This document shows, one piece after another, positions 17,834-26,505 of a stretch of 64,000 nt of DNA (within the stretch, counting starts at the first letter, position 1; every line of letters begins with the position of its first letter). Origin of the DNA: Skermanella pratensis (GTDB lineage Bacteria > Pseudomonadota > Alphaproteobacteria > Azospirillales > Azospirillaceae); the NCBI RefSeq assembly GCF_008843145.1, contig NZ_CP030265.1, positions 4,208,501-4,272,500 of the forward strand, read 5' to 3'. The translations under genes were made by a program, and so were the position numbers. The notes below the pieces were generated by a model, which was not told the DNA's origin, searched no databases, and worked only from the letters and a program-made list of their open reading frames with translations.

Positions 17834-19165
17834 CTATTCGATGGTTTCGAGCACCTCGCGGACGGTGGTGAACAGCCGGTCTATTTCGGCCTTCTCGATG
17901 ATCAGCGGCGGGGACATGGCGATGATGTCGCCGGTGGTCCGGATCATCACACCGCGCTCGTAGCACTTCAGGAAGGCTTCGAAAGCCCGCTTGGTCGGCT
18001 GGCCGGGCAGCGGCTCCAGCTCGATGCCGGCGATCAATCCCAGGTTGCGCAGATCGATGACATGACGGGCTCCCTTCAGGCCGTGGACCGCCTCCTCCCA
18101 GTAGGGCGCCAAGTCGGCCGCGCGCTGGAACAGCTCGTCCTCCTGGTAGGTGTCCAGGGTCGCGAGCGCCGCGGCGCAGGCGACGGGATGGCCCGAATAG
18201 GTGTAGCCATGGAACAGCTCGATGGCACCTTCCGGGCCGGTCATGAAGGCGTCGTAGATGTGCTTGCGCACGAACACGGCCCCCATGGGGATGGTCCCGT
18301 TGGTGATGCCCTTCGCGGTGCAGATGATGTCGGGCATGACGCCGAAATATTCGGTGGCGAAGCTGGCGCCCAGGCGGCCGAACCCGGTGATGACCTCGTC
18401 GAAGATCAGCAGGATGCCGTGCTTGTCGCAGATCTCGCGCAGCCGCTGGAGATAGCCCTGCGGCGGGATCAGCACGCCGGTCGAGCCGGCGACCGGCTCC
18501 ACGATCACGGCGGCGATGTTCGACGCGTCGTGCAGGGTGACGATGCGCTCCAGCTCGTCGGCCAGATGGCCGCCCCATTCCGGCTGCCCGCGGCTGAACG
18601 CCTGGTGCGCCTTGTCGTGGGTGTGCGGCATGTGGTCGACACCGTTCAGCAGGCTGCCGAAGAACTTGCGGTTGGTGACGATGCCGCCGACCGAAATGCC
18701 GCCGAAACCCACGCCGTGATATCCCCGTTCACGGCCGATCAGCCGCTGACGGGTACCCTCGCCACGCGCCCGCTGATAGGCCAGCGCGATTTTCAGCGCG
18801 GTATCGACCGATTCGGAGCCGGAGTTGGTAAAGAAGACGTGGTCCAGATCACCCGGCATGATCGTGGTCAGCCGCGACGCCAGTTCGAAAGCCAGGGGAT
18901 GCCCCATCTGGAACGCCGGCGCGTAATCCAGCTCCGAGATCTGCCGCTGGACCGCCTCGACGATCTTCGGGCGACGGTGCCCCGCGTTGACGCACCACAG
19001 GCCAGCGGCGCCGTCGAGGATCCGGCGGCCGTCCTGGGACGTGTAGTACATGCCCTCGGCCGACACGAGCATGCGGGGCGCCTTCTTGAACTGCCGGTTC
19101 ATGGTGAACGGCATCCAGAAAGCTTCGAGGTTGTTCGGCTGGCTGGGCGTCATACTACCGTCCAT
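17834..19165 (-). CDS. Class III PLP aminotransferase, probable putrescine/omega-amino acid:pyruvate aminotransferase
   Basis: A 443-residue fold-type I aminotransferase. The PLP phosphate loop SGSES is at 115-119, Asp256 in FDEVITGFGR contacts the ring nitrogen, and the Schiff-base Lys285 lies in CTAKGITNGTIPMGA. It is in the omega-amino-acid:pyruvate group (SpuC/beta-alanine type), which accepts putrescine, cadaverine or beta-alanine. ATG 19165 is supported by GAGGAG eight bases upstream. It is divergent from the PuuR-like gene, and the shared 195-base region contains a perfect palindrome, so it is likely a regulated step in polyamine breakdown. Exact substrate is inference. Confidence 0.88.
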   Translation of the reverse strand: MDGSMTPSQPNNLEAFWMPFTMNRQFKKAPRMLVSAEGMYYTSQDGRRILDGAAGLWCVNAGHRRPKIVEAVQRQISELDYAPAFQMGHPLAFELASRLTTIMPGDLDHVFFTNSGSESVDTALKIALAYQRARGEGTRQRLIGRERGYHGVGFGGISVGGIVTNRKFFGSLLNGVDHMPHTHDKAHQAFSRGQPEWGGHLADELERIVTLHDASNIAAVIVEPVAGSTGVLIPPQGYLQRLREICDKHGILLIFDEVITGFGRLGASFATEYFGVMPDIICTAKGITNGTIPMGAVFVRKHIYDAFMTGPEGAIELFHGYTYSGHPVACAAALATLDTYQEDELFQRAADLAPYWEEAVHGLKGARHVIDLRNLGLIAGIELEPLPGQPTKRAFEAFLKCYERGVMIRTTGDIIAMSPPLIIEKAEIDRLFTTVREVLETIE

Positions 19166-19319
19166 GACGGGCTCTCCTCAAAGAATGACGGAACTGCGAA
19201 GGACTGGACAAAACGGTCCATCCACGGCAAAGGTCAGCCTAAGCCACGCTCAAGAAAATCGACAAGCGCTTTCCGACCCGAAGTCGAGGCAATATGGTCC
19301 CTTGCACGCCAGCAGTGCT

Positions 19320-19341
19320 CCTGTTCAATATATTGAACAGG
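19320..19341. promoter_or_regulatory. Perfect 22-bp palindrome, candidate PuuR-like operator
   Basis: The half-site CCTGTTCAATA is followed directly by its exact reverse complement. It ends 19 bases upstream of the regulator ATG and lies in the divergent region shared with the aminotransferase. A TTGCAC at 19302-19307, 18 bases from CAATAT (19326-19331), would place the -10 box of the regulator promoter inside the palindrome. This is the expected geometry for autorepression. Confidence 0.8.
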
Positions 19342-19360
19342 TTTAACAGGAGCGGCGGCA

Positions 19361-19909
19361 ATGGACTTCGATGTGGGCGCCAGACTGCGGGCGATCCGCG
19401 AGATGCACGGCCTGTCCCAGCGGGAACTGGCGAAGCGCGCCGGGGTCAGCAACGCGTCGGTCTCGCTGATCGAGCAGAACCGGTCGAGTCCGTCGGTCGG
19501 GTCGCTGAAGAAGGTGCTCGACGGCATCCCGATGAGCTTGGCGGACTTCTTCTCGATGGAACAGGCCCCGCGCGAGCAGGTGTTCTTCCGGGCCGAGGAA
19601 CTGGCGGTTATCAGCGACGGCCCGATCCGCTATGCCCAGGTCGGGCGCGACTTGGCTTCCAGGGCGCTGCAGATCATCCACGAACGCTACGAGCCGGGTG
19701 CCGACACGGGGCAAAGCATGCTGCGCCACGCGTCCGAGGAGGGCGGCGTCGTACTGCGCGGCAAGCTGGAGGTCACCGTCGGCGACCAGCGCCGGGTGCT
19801 GGGGCCCGGCGACGCCTACTACTTCAACAGCAGGCTGCCGCACCGCTTCCGGACGGTCGGGGACGAGGTCTGCGAGGTCGTCAGCGCCTGCACGCCGCCC
19901 AGTTTCTAA
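19361..19909 (+). CDS. puuR: XRE-family regulator with cupin domain, PuuR-like
   Basis: A 182-residue transcriptional regulator. Residues 5-60 form an XRE helix-turn-helix (LRAIREMHGLSQRELAKRAGVSNASVSLIEQNRSSPSVGSLKK); residues about 105-180 form a cupin (GGVVLRGKLEVTVGDQRRVLGPGDAYYFNSRLPHRFR). This arrangement is that of PuuR, the putrescine-responsive repressor of polyamine catabolism. AACAGGAG precedes ATG 19361. It is divergent from the aminotransferase and has a perfect palindrome in its promoter. Its stop codon overlaps that of the convergent DUF2336 gene. The ligand is presumed to be a polyamine. Confidence 0.87.
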   Translation: MDFDVGARLRAIREMHGLSQRELAKRAGVSNASVSLIEQNRSSPSVGSLKKVLDGIPMSLADFFSMEQAPREQVFFRAEELAVISDGPIRYAQVGRDLASRALQIIHERYEPGADTGQSMLRHASEEGGVVLRGKLEVTVGDQRRVLGPGDAYYFNSRLPHRFRTVGDEVCEVVSACTPPSF

Positions 19910-21018
19910 GCCGCCGGTTCGACCAGGTCGCCCAGCTTGTTGAGCAGATAATCGAGATCGTCCGACGCCAGATCCTCGTACTGGGTCAGGATGCGCTCGA
20001 TCATCCGGCGGCGGTGGCGGTCCAGGTCCCCCGGCTCGCCGTCGAACAATGTCTCGTGGGAGACATCGACCGCGATCCTGAAGGCGGGAAGCAAGCGGGC
20101 CGGCAATCCCGCCCGCTCGTAGAGCGACTTCAGGCCAAGCCGCCCGGCATCGTGGATCAGCAGGCGGGCATTGGTCAGCGGAACCTTGCCGAGCAGGGAC
20201 AGGCTTGCCTCCAGGAAGGCGACATCGCCCATGCAGAGCGCGCGAAGCATGAGGGACGGCGTCAGACGCCCGTTGAGGCGGAGCTGCTCGACCAGCCGCT
20301 CCACGTCGGCATCGTCCTTGCCATCGGTGAACAGCGAAACCGTCGCACGTTCCCGACTCTGCAGGACGAGGTCGCTCGCGATTCCAGCGGGGAGTTCGTG
20401 ATGGGTGACGAGATAGTCGCGCAGCGTGTCGGAGACCAGGGCGACCAGCCGTTCGGCAACGGTAACCGGCAGCTGGTCGCGGTGGACCAGCGGCTCCTGG
20501 ACGGCGGGGCTGTCGCCGAAGCGGTCCAGCACCCGGCCCAGGCTTTCCTCCGGGATACGGGCGCCCGGGTTGGCAACAAGGCGGGCGACGGCCTGCTCGG
20601 GCGCTGATTCGACCAAGACGTCGGCGACCTCGGCGCTCACCTCCGGCCGGCCGGCGATCGCGGTCTGCTTGGCAACCGTGCCCGTGCGGACCAGCTCGAT
20701 CAGGTCGTCGTCGGTCAGGACGGACGAGGCGCCAAGGACCGGCAAAGCCACCGCCTCCACGTCGCGCGCCAGCGTCAGGGCCACGTCCCGCGGCAGGCTC
20801 TGCGACGACTTGAGGTTCTCCGCAAGCGCTTGGCGCACGCGTTCGGCCGCGTCGCGCGCCATCACCCGGACGATGCCTTCCGCCAGCTTGCGCTCGCCGT
20901 CGGTCAGTCTCACGCTTTCGAGGCTGGCCGCCACCTTGGCTGCCATTTCGGCCCTGGTCTGCGGCGAGGGATCCGCCAGCAGCCGTTCGACATCCCGTTG
21001 GGTCAGGTGTTCGGTCAT
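19906..21018 (-). CDS. DUF2336 domain-containing protein
   Basis: A 370-residue cytoplasmic protein that matches the DUF2336 family of alphaproteobacteria, whose members are alpha-helical and resemble HEAT repeats. The N-terminus MTEHLTQRDVERLLADPSPQTRAEMAAKVA and the repeat-like segments AERLVALVSDTLRDYLVTHHELPAG fit that picture. The function of the family is unknown. ATG 21018 is chosen; further upstream in-frame codons look non-coding. It overlaps the PuuR-like stop by four bases, tail to tail, and appears to be monocistronic. Confidence 0.8.
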   Translation of the reverse strand: MTEHLTQRDVERLLADPSPQTRAEMAAKVAASLESVRLTDGERKLAEGIVRVMARDAAERVRQALAENLKSSQSLPRDVALTLARDVEAVALPVLGASSVLTDDDLIELVRTGTVAKQTAIAGRPEVSAEVADVLVESAPEQAVARLVANPGARIPEESLGRVLDRFGDSPAVQEPLVHRDQLPVTVAERLVALVSDTLRDYLVTHHELPAGIASDLVLQSRERATVSLFTDGKDDADVERLVEQLRLNGRLTPSLMLRALCMGDVAFLEASLSLLGKVPLTNARLLIHDAGRLGLKSLYERAGLPARLLPAFRIAVDVSHETLFDGEPGDLDRHRRRMIERILTQYEDLASDDLDYLLNKLGDLVEPAA

Positions 21019-21193
21019 GTTTCCAGTCGCGTTCAGGCACCGCGGGACAGGGCGGCGCGAAGCCGGTTCCACCTTTTCGTAGGAAAACCATGATCGGGAA
21101 AAATGCTTAATGGATGGTGAAGGCCATTCAATACAGATCGAAACCGTTCGACGGAGCGCAGGGTCGCCGACCATGGCGGCCCCGCGCCCGTTC

Positions 21194-21943
21194 TCAAACG
21201 GCCTGTCGCGTCGCGGCGTTCTCGCGGCGGCGCGCCTTCGCGAGGGCCAGTTCGATCCGGGCGATCTGGTCCTCGATGGAGACCCAATGCTCCGACACGA
21301 CCTCCAGCTCGCGGTCCTCGTAGACGTCGGACCCGGGCCGCTTCTCCCGCCAGCGGGCGATCTCGGCGTCACGGGTTTCCAGCAGCGTCACGATCTGGGG
21401 CCTGAACAGGCGAAGCAGCGCGGTGATCCAGCGGTTCACGGCCCAGGACGGCCGGGCATGGTCGATCACGAAGCATTCCAGCATCCGCACCACGTCGGGG
21501 GCCGAGTACCAGGTTTCGCCGGTGACCCACCGGTTGGTGGTGAACAGGCGGATGGGCAGGCCGGCGCGGTCCATCGAAATGCCGACGATGTGGCACAGCG
21601 CATCGTTATCGCCGCCTTGTTCCCTAGAGTCGGGAACCGCCGCCGCGGTGATGCCGGACGGCATGCCCAGCGGCCGCAGAAAGGTATGGAAATGCCCATG
21701 CTCTCCGGAAACCCGCTCGTCCTCCGGATGGGCATGGTAATAGTACTGGGCATGGAATTCGGCATCATAGACGTCGCCGGGGGGATAGTGCCGCCATTCG
21801 TAGAAAGTGCCGGCACCGCGCAGGACCTCCCCGACGATGTTGTCGCCGGTCTTGGCCAGAACGCGCTGGCAATTCATCACTTCGCGCGCAGCTTCGGCCA
21901 TCGCCTGCAACTCGTCGCGTGACAGCGAACCGAAATCGGTCAT
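21194..21943 (-). CDS. Conserved hypothetical protein, probable DUF6969 family
   Basis: A 249-residue soluble protein. The conserved-looking segment TFYEWRHYPPGDVYDAEFHAQYYYHAHPEDERVSGEHGHFHTFLRP is very rich in His, Tyr and Asp, as in the alphaproteobacterial family DUF6969; that assignment is from memory and is moderate. The His cluster could bind metal. A C-terminal coiled helix (SIEDQIARIELALAKARRRE) follows. ATG 21943 starts MTDFGSLSRDELQAM; upstream Met codons give an Arg-rich non-family leader. Divergent from the DUF2927 gene. No pathway context. Confidence 0.68.
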   Translation of the reverse strand: MTDFGSLSRDELQAMAEAAREVMNCQRVLAKTGDNIVGEVLRGAGTFYEWRHYPPGDVYDAEFHAQYYYHAHPEDERVSGEHGHFHTFLRPLGMPSGITAAAVPDSREQGGDNDALCHIVGISMDRAGLPIRLFTTNRWVTGETWYSAPDVVRMLECFVIDHARPSWAVNRWITALLRLFRPQIVTLLETRDAEIARWREKRPGSDVYEDRELEVVSEHWVSIEDQIARIELALAKARRRENAATRQAV

Positions 21944-22197
21944 CGCCGGAACATCCCGTCTCCGAAGCCCGACCTCCCGCCGGGTCATTGCAGCCCCGAC
22001 CGCCGGAACCCGACTTGCCATTCCGGCGTCCCGCCCGATCAAGTCATCAGCTTAGCCCACAAACTTTGGATGGGCATTCGGGATTTTCGGCCTATCCCCG
22101 CATGGCGTGGACGAGCGCACCGTCGGCCTGGAACAGTGCGGCCGTAGAATCGGTTATCCTTACGGTCGCCGCCAGGGCCGCCGACGGGGTTGGAAAC

Positions 22198-22980
22198 ATG
22201 GTTGGGCGCTGTTTCGGGACATGCTGTGCCGTGGTTCTGACGGCCTGGGGCCACGGTGTCGCGGCGCCGGGCGGGGTCGCTGCGGGCGAGGCCCGTGCAA
22301 TGCCATCGGGCCTGCCGGCCCTGGTCATGACGGCTCCGCCCGATCCGGCGGGAGCACGCCCGCAATGGCTGGCCCGGGCCGTCGGGCTGTTCGACCGGGG
22401 AGCGCTTGCCAACGAGTCGAACGTCAGGCGCCCCCTGACCAAGTGGATCGGGTCGATCGACATCGCGGTGCGCGGCGACGCGGGCGGCGAATGGCTGCCG
22501 CGAGTCGAGGAGATCGCCACCGAACTGGCGGAACTGACCGGCGAGGGTATCACCGTCCATGACAACCCCCTCTGGGCCGGCGACATCGACGTCTATCTGA
22601 CCAACCGCGCCGGTTACTGGCCGTTCTTCGTCGATCCGGCCGACGGCAGGCGCGACCAGCCTTTCACCTGCATCGCCCTGCCCTCCGCAGTCGGCGGTGA
22701 GATGCGCAGCTCCAGGATCCATATCAACGCCGGAGCACTGCCGCCCCAGGCGGTCGGCGCCTGCCTGATCGAGGAGATCTTCCAGAGCATGGGCTTCTTC
22801 GGCGAGGCGCCGGACGACCCGACCTCGCTGCTGGACGATGGGGTCGGCTACCAGGAACTGGGGTCCATGGACCGGCTGCTCCTGCGGACGCTCTACGATC
22901 CGCGGCTGGCGGCCGGGATGGAACGGACCGAGGCGCTGGCCCTCGCGCGGGAGATCCTGGAGGAGCATCTGTCCCGGTAA
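22198..22980 (+). CDS. Secreted DUF2927-like protein
   Basis: A 260-residue protein whose C-terminal half fits DUF2927: KWIGSIDIAVRGDAG, then GACLIEEIFQSMGFFGEAPDDPTSLLDDGVGYQELGSMDRLLLRTLYDPRL. The Glu-Glu-x-x-Gln stretch replaces the zinc-binding HExxH seen in some related protease-like families. The N-terminus (MVGRCFGTCCAVVLTAWGHGVAAPGG) looks like a signal peptide. ATG 22198 is chosen for that; the open frame extends far upstream but overlaps the divergent promoter. Function unknown; members are extracellular or periplasmic. Confidence 0.72.
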   Translation: MVGRCFGTCCAVVLTAWGHGVAAPGGVAAGEARAMPSGLPALVMTAPPDPAGARPQWLARAVGLFDRGALANESNVRRPLTKWIGSIDIAVRGDAGGEWLPRVEEIATELAELTGEGITVHDNPLWAGDIDVYLTNRAGYWPFFVDPADGRRDQPFTCIALPSAVGGEMRSSRIHINAGALPPQAVGACLIEEIFQSMGFFGEAPDDPTSLLDDGVGYQELGSMDRLLLRTLYDPRLAAGMERTEALALAREILEEHLSR

Positions 22981-23003
22981 GGGAAGAAGGGCAGCTTTGT
23001 CCG

Positions 23004-23975
23004 CTACCTTACGCCTGCCTCCTCGAAGTAGCGCGCGGCCCCGTCGTGCAGCGGGACCGCCAAGCCTTCCGTCGCGATGGAGGCTTTCTCCAGGGCCTGG
23101 AGCGCCGGGTGCAGGCGCCTGAATGCGTCGAAATCGTCGAACACCGTTTTGACGACTTCATAGACCACGCCGGCGTCCGCTCCGGCGGAGCTGGCCAGGA
23201 CGGCCCTGACGCCGAAGGTCTCGACATCGTCCGGATTGCCGGTGTACATGCCGCCGGGAATGACGATCCGCGCGTAATAGGGGTCGTCATCGAGCAGCTT
23301 CCGGACCGGCCGGCCGTCGATGCCGATCAGCTTGACAGAACAGGTGGACGCGGCCTGCTGGATCAAGCCGTTGGGATGGCCTCCCGCATAGACCACGGCG
23401 TCCACCCGGTTGTCGCACAAGGCCCCCGCCTGCTCCGACGCCGGCAGTTCCGAGGCCAAGCTGAAATCGCGCGCCGTCCAGCCCCAGGCCTTCATTACCG
23501 TATCCATCATCGCCCGGTTGCCCGACCCGGGTTCGCCGACATTGACCCGCTTGCCTTCCAGGTCTTCGAAGGCGTCGATGCCGGCCTCGGCTCGCGCTAT
23601 GACCGTGAAGGGCTCGCCGTGAAGCGCGAAGACCGAGCGCAGTTCCTTGTGGGGGCCCTGGTCGCGGAACCGCCCGCTGCCGTTGTAGGCGTGGAACAGC
23701 CAGTCCGATTGGGTCACGGCCATGTCCAGCTCGCCGGTGCGCAGGGCGCCGAGATTGGAGAACGATCCCTCCGTGGCCTCCACCGCGCATCGGATGTTGT
23801 GCTGGGTACGCGCCCGGTTGACCATCCGGCAGACAGCCCCCCCGGCGGGATAGTAGAGGCCGGTGACGGCGCCGGTACCGATGGTGAGATACCGGGGTTC
23901 CTGGGCATGGCCCGGGATGGACAGGGCCGGCATGGAAACGGCGGCCACGAAGAGGGCCAGGATGGTTCTGAACAT
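23004..23975 (-). CDS. TAXI-family TRAP solute-binding protein
   Basis: A 323-residue periplasmic protein of the TRAP-associated extracytoplasmic immunogenic (TAXI) family. After a signal peptide ending PGHAQ (about residue 25) it has the family motif YLTIGTGAVTGLYYPAGGAVCRMVN, then TEGSFSNLGALRTGELDMAVTQSDW and LEGKRVNVGEPGSGNRAMMDTVM. The family binds glutamate or similar acids and usually works with a fused DctQM permease, which is not here. The ATG is only six bases after the stop of the lipoprotein gene, so it is the fifth gene of the mla-type operon. That position is unusual. Confidence 0.9.
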   Translation of the reverse strand: MFRTILALFVAAVSMPALSIPGHAQEPRYLTIGTGAVTGLYYPAGGAVCRMVNRARTQHNIRCAVEATEGSFSNLGALRTGELDMAVTQSDWLFHAYNGSGRFRDQGPHKELRSVFALHGEPFTVIARAEAGIDAFEDLEGKRVNVGEPGSGNRAMMDTVMKAWGWTARDFSLASELPASEQAGALCDNRVDAVVYAGGHPNGLIQQAASTCSVKLIGIDGRPVRKLLDDDPYYARIVIPGGMYTGNPDDVETFGVRAVLASSAGADAGVVYEVVKTVFDDFDAFRRLHPALQALEKASIATEGLAVPLHDGAARYFEEAGVR

Positions 23976-23981
23976 TGCTCC

Positions 23982-24650
23982 TCAGGAATTCCGGCGCGGG
24001 CTTTCGCGGTCGAGCCTCGCCGTCTCGGCCAGCGACCACTCGACGAGGCGCCGCAGCACCTTCCCCAGCGCCTCGTCATAGGCGGCGATGATGTCCTCGA
24101 AGCCTGCTCCGCGGGCGGGTTCGAATGACTCGAAGGTCTTGCTGGCCTCGATGCTCCGACGCGGCATCGCGACCAGCTTGGCGTTGATGCGAACATGGAC
24201 GCGCGGCGGCGCATTTTCCACCGCCGGGTCGTACTCGGCCTGGAACTCGCGCAGCTCGCTCTTCAGGATGACGTCGGAGCGCAGGCCGATGGTTTCGCGC
24301 CCGACGGAGAGCGCCTTGCCGGAGTTCTCGAAGCTCTCGACCATCAGGGTCTGGACCATGGCGGGCGCCCGGTCGGTCCAGCTGACGCCGGCATAGTAGT
24401 CGAGGCTGGTGGGGGCACGGCTCAGCGCGATCCGCCCTGTATCGATCCCGGCCGCAGCGACCGGCGGCTCGATCAGGATCTGGGAGCGGACCACCGGCAA
24501 CCCGTCCGAGAAGGTGTTCTTGGGCGTCAGGGTGAACAGCTTGGGCGGAGGCGAGAATCCCGGCAGGGAGCAGGCGGCGAGCAGCCCGAGGGCAATGCAG
24601 CAGGCAGGCAGGAGCCGCGCGAGGAGCGGAACCGGGACGGGCATTCTCAT
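23982..24650 (-). CDS. ABC-type transport auxiliary lipoprotein (PqiC/YmbA-like)
   Basis: A 222-residue outer-membrane lipoprotein. The signal peptide LLPACCIALGLLAACSLPG carries a lipobox LAAC. The mature part (KLFTLTPKNTF, VVRSQILIEPP, DYYAGVSWTDRAPAMVQTLMVESFENSG) follows the auxiliary-lipoprotein family found at the end of MCE operons, which bridges the MCE protein to the outer membrane. It lies four bases after the mlaD-like gene and six before the TAXI gene, so all are co-transcribed. The start at 24650 precedes MRMPVPVPLLARL; a second Met at residue 3 is an option. Confidence 0.85.
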   Translation of the reverse strand: MRMPVPVPLLARLLPACCIALGLLAACSLPGFSPPPKLFTLTPKNTFSDGLPVVRSQILIEPPVAAAGIDTGRIALSRAPTSLDYYAGVSWTDRAPAMVQTLMVESFENSGKALSVGRETIGLRSDVILKSELREFQAEYDPAVENAPPRVHVRINAKLVAMPRRSIEASKTFESFEPARGAGFEDIIAAYDEALGKVLRRLVEWSLAETARLDRESPRRNS

Positions 24651-24654
24651 GGGC

Positions 24655-25662
24655 TCACTCCACGCTCACGCCCTGGCGGGTTCCGCCGAACAGGAAATCG
24701 CCGGGATCGCGCTCCAGCCGGGTCGTCACCCGGCCCAGATTGTTGACCAGGCCCCTCAGTTCGGCGATCAGCAGGGTGAATTCGTAAAGGCCGGTGCCGG
24801 TGAAGTCGGCGATCGGCTCGCGGTTCTCCTTGACCAGCGCCTCGGCTTCCAGCGTCGCCCGGTTGAGCGACGCCGCCAGGGTCCGCAGTTCGCCGGTCAC
24901 CCGCGAAACATCCGCCGTCACCCGGCCGGCGTCCCTGCCGACGCTCCCCAGCGTGGTGCGCGTCTGGCCAAGCGTCGCGTCGACGCCGTCCGTCAATCGC
25001 CCGGCATGGTCGCGCAGGTCCAGGACCAGGCCGTTCACCATGCCGAGGGTAGTACCCAGCTCCGTCACCGTCCCTTCCGCCCCGGCAGCGGCCCTGGCCA
25101 GATGGTCGGTCATGGTCCGGACATTGACGAGGATCCGGGAGACTTCGGCCTGGTTCTGCGCCGTCAGGAAGCCGGTGAGCTGGCCGGACAGGCCGACCAG
25201 CCGGTTCAGCAGCTCGGGGGTCGTCTCGACCAGCGCCGCGAGCGACGAGGGGCGGCTCTGGATGATCGGCAGCTCGCCGTCCTCCGCCTTCAGGAGCGGG
25301 CTCTCCTGGGTCCCGCCGGAGATCTCCACGTAGACGGCGCCGGACAAACCCTCCAATGCCAGGTAGGCGACCGCATCCTCCTTGATGGGGGTGTTCGCCG
25401 CGACCTCGATGGTGACGCGGACCCGGCCGATGTTCCTCGGGTCCAGGCGGATGTCCCGCACGGTGCCCAGCGCTATGCCGCGGTAGCGTACCGGGCTGCC
25501 CTCCTGCAATCCCGCGACCGAACCGGTGAACAGGATCTGGTAGCGCGACGAGCCCGCCTCCTCGAAGCCGGACTTGGCCAGCCAGACGGTGAAGGCGAAC
25601 AGGCAGCCCATCAGGAACAGCGTGAAGACCCCGACCAGAAGATAGCTCGCCCGCGTCTCCAT
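24655..25662 (-). CDS. mlaD: MlaD/MCE-domain protein
   Basis: A 335-residue protein anchored by one N-terminal helix (SYLLVGVFTLFLMGCLFAFTVWLA) with a periplasmic MCE domain (YQILFTGSVAGLQEGSPVRYRGIALGTVRDIRLDP, residues about 40-115). After that a long helical region with heptad-like repeats (RTTLGSVGRDAGRVTADVSRVTGELRTLAASLNRATLEAEAL) would form a tube for lipid passage, as in PqiB or LetB. It is longer than E. coli MlaD (about 180 residues) and more like the long-helix MCE class. Starts three bases after the ATPase stop. Confidence 0.9.
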   Translation of the reverse strand: METRASYLLVGVFTLFLMGCLFAFTVWLAKSGFEEAGSSRYQILFTGSVAGLQEGSPVRYRGIALGTVRDIRLDPRNIGRVRVTIEVAANTPIKEDAVAYLALEGLSGAVYVEISGGTQESPLLKAEDGELPIIQSRPSSLAALVETTPELLNRLVGLSGQLTGFLTAQNQAEVSRILVNVRTMTDHLARAAAGAEGTVTELGTTLGMVNGLVLDLRDHAGRLTDGVDATLGQTRTTLGSVGRDAGRVTADVSRVTGELRTLAASLNRATLEAEALVKENREPIADFTGTGLYEFTLLIAELRGLVNNLGRVTTRLERDPGDFLFGGTRQGVSVE

Positions 25663-25665
25663 CCC

Positions 25666-26505
25666 TCAGGCCCCGCTCCCGGAAGTTTCCGCCCCGGCAT
25701 CCAGCGCCGCCCGGCCTCGGGGACCGTGGAAATAGTCGCGGATCCAGGGGTGATCCAGGAGCCGCAGGGCATCCAGCGTATCGACCACGATCCGCCGGTC
25801 GATCAGGACGGCGATACGATCGCAGATGGCCCGCAGGCTGTCCAGGTCGTGGGTCACCATGAAGACGGTCAGTCCCAGGCTGCGCTGGAGGTTGCCGATC
25901 AGCTCGTCGAACGCGGCGGCGCCGATCGGGTCGAGGCCGGCGGTCGGCTCGTCCAGGAACAGGATCTCGGGGTCGAGCGCCAGCGCCCGTGCCAAGCCGG
26001 CGCGCTTCCGCATGCCGCCCGACAGTTCCGACGGGTACTTGGCTCCGGCCGACGGAGGCAGGCCGGTCATGGCGATCTTGATGCGGGCGACCTCCGCGAT
26101 GGTGAGCGGGTCGAGACCGGTATGCTCCTTCAGCGGCACCATGATGTTCTGGGCGACGGTCATGGAGCTGAACAGCGCGCCGTCCTGGAAAAGCACGCCC
26201 CAGCGCGCCTGAAGCCGGATTCGGCCGGCGTCGTCCAGTTCGGCGGTGTCGTCGCCCAGCACCTCGATCCGGCCGGCGGCCGGACGGTTCAGCCCGATGA
26301 TCGTCTTCAGCAGCACCGACTTGCCCGTGCCGGACCCGCCGACGACGCCCAGCACCTCCCCCCGGCGCACGTCGAGGTCCAGGCCGTCATGGACGGTCTG
26401 GCTGCCGAACCGGGTGACGAGGCCGCGCACCCTGATCACCGGCGCGGACGCCGGGATCACCGGCTCAGACGCCGAGATAGGAGAAGAGGATTGAAAAGAG
26501 CGCAT
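25666..26505 (-). CDS. mlaF: ABC transporter ATP-binding protein, MlaF type
   Basis: A 279-residue ATPase of the lipid-transport complex. Walker A is GGSGTGKS (residues about 56-63), signature LSGGMRKRAGLARAL, Walker B ILFLDEPTAGLDPIG and switch His in VMVTHDLDSL. SGGMRKR with the following A is typical of MlaF. If ATG 26505 is used the gene overlaps the permease gene by 41 bases and has an odd Ser/Pro N-terminus; a GTG at 26460, just after the permease stop, would remove the overlap. The true start is unsettled. The product drives MCE-mediated phospholipid movement. Confidence 0.88.
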   Translation of the reverse strand: MRSFQSSSPISASEPVIPASAPVIRVRGLVTRFGSQTVHDGLDLDVRRGEVLGVVGGSGTGKSVLLKTIIGLNRPAAGRIEVLGDDTAELDDAGRIRLQARWGVLFQDGALFSSMTVAQNIMVPLKEHTGLDPLTIAEVARIKIAMTGLPPSAGAKYPSELSGGMRKRAGLARALALDPEILFLDEPTAGLDPIGAAAFDELIGNLQRSLGLTVFMVTHDLDSLRAICDRIAVLIDRRIVVDTLDALRLLDHPWIRDYFHGPRGRAALDAGAETSGSGA

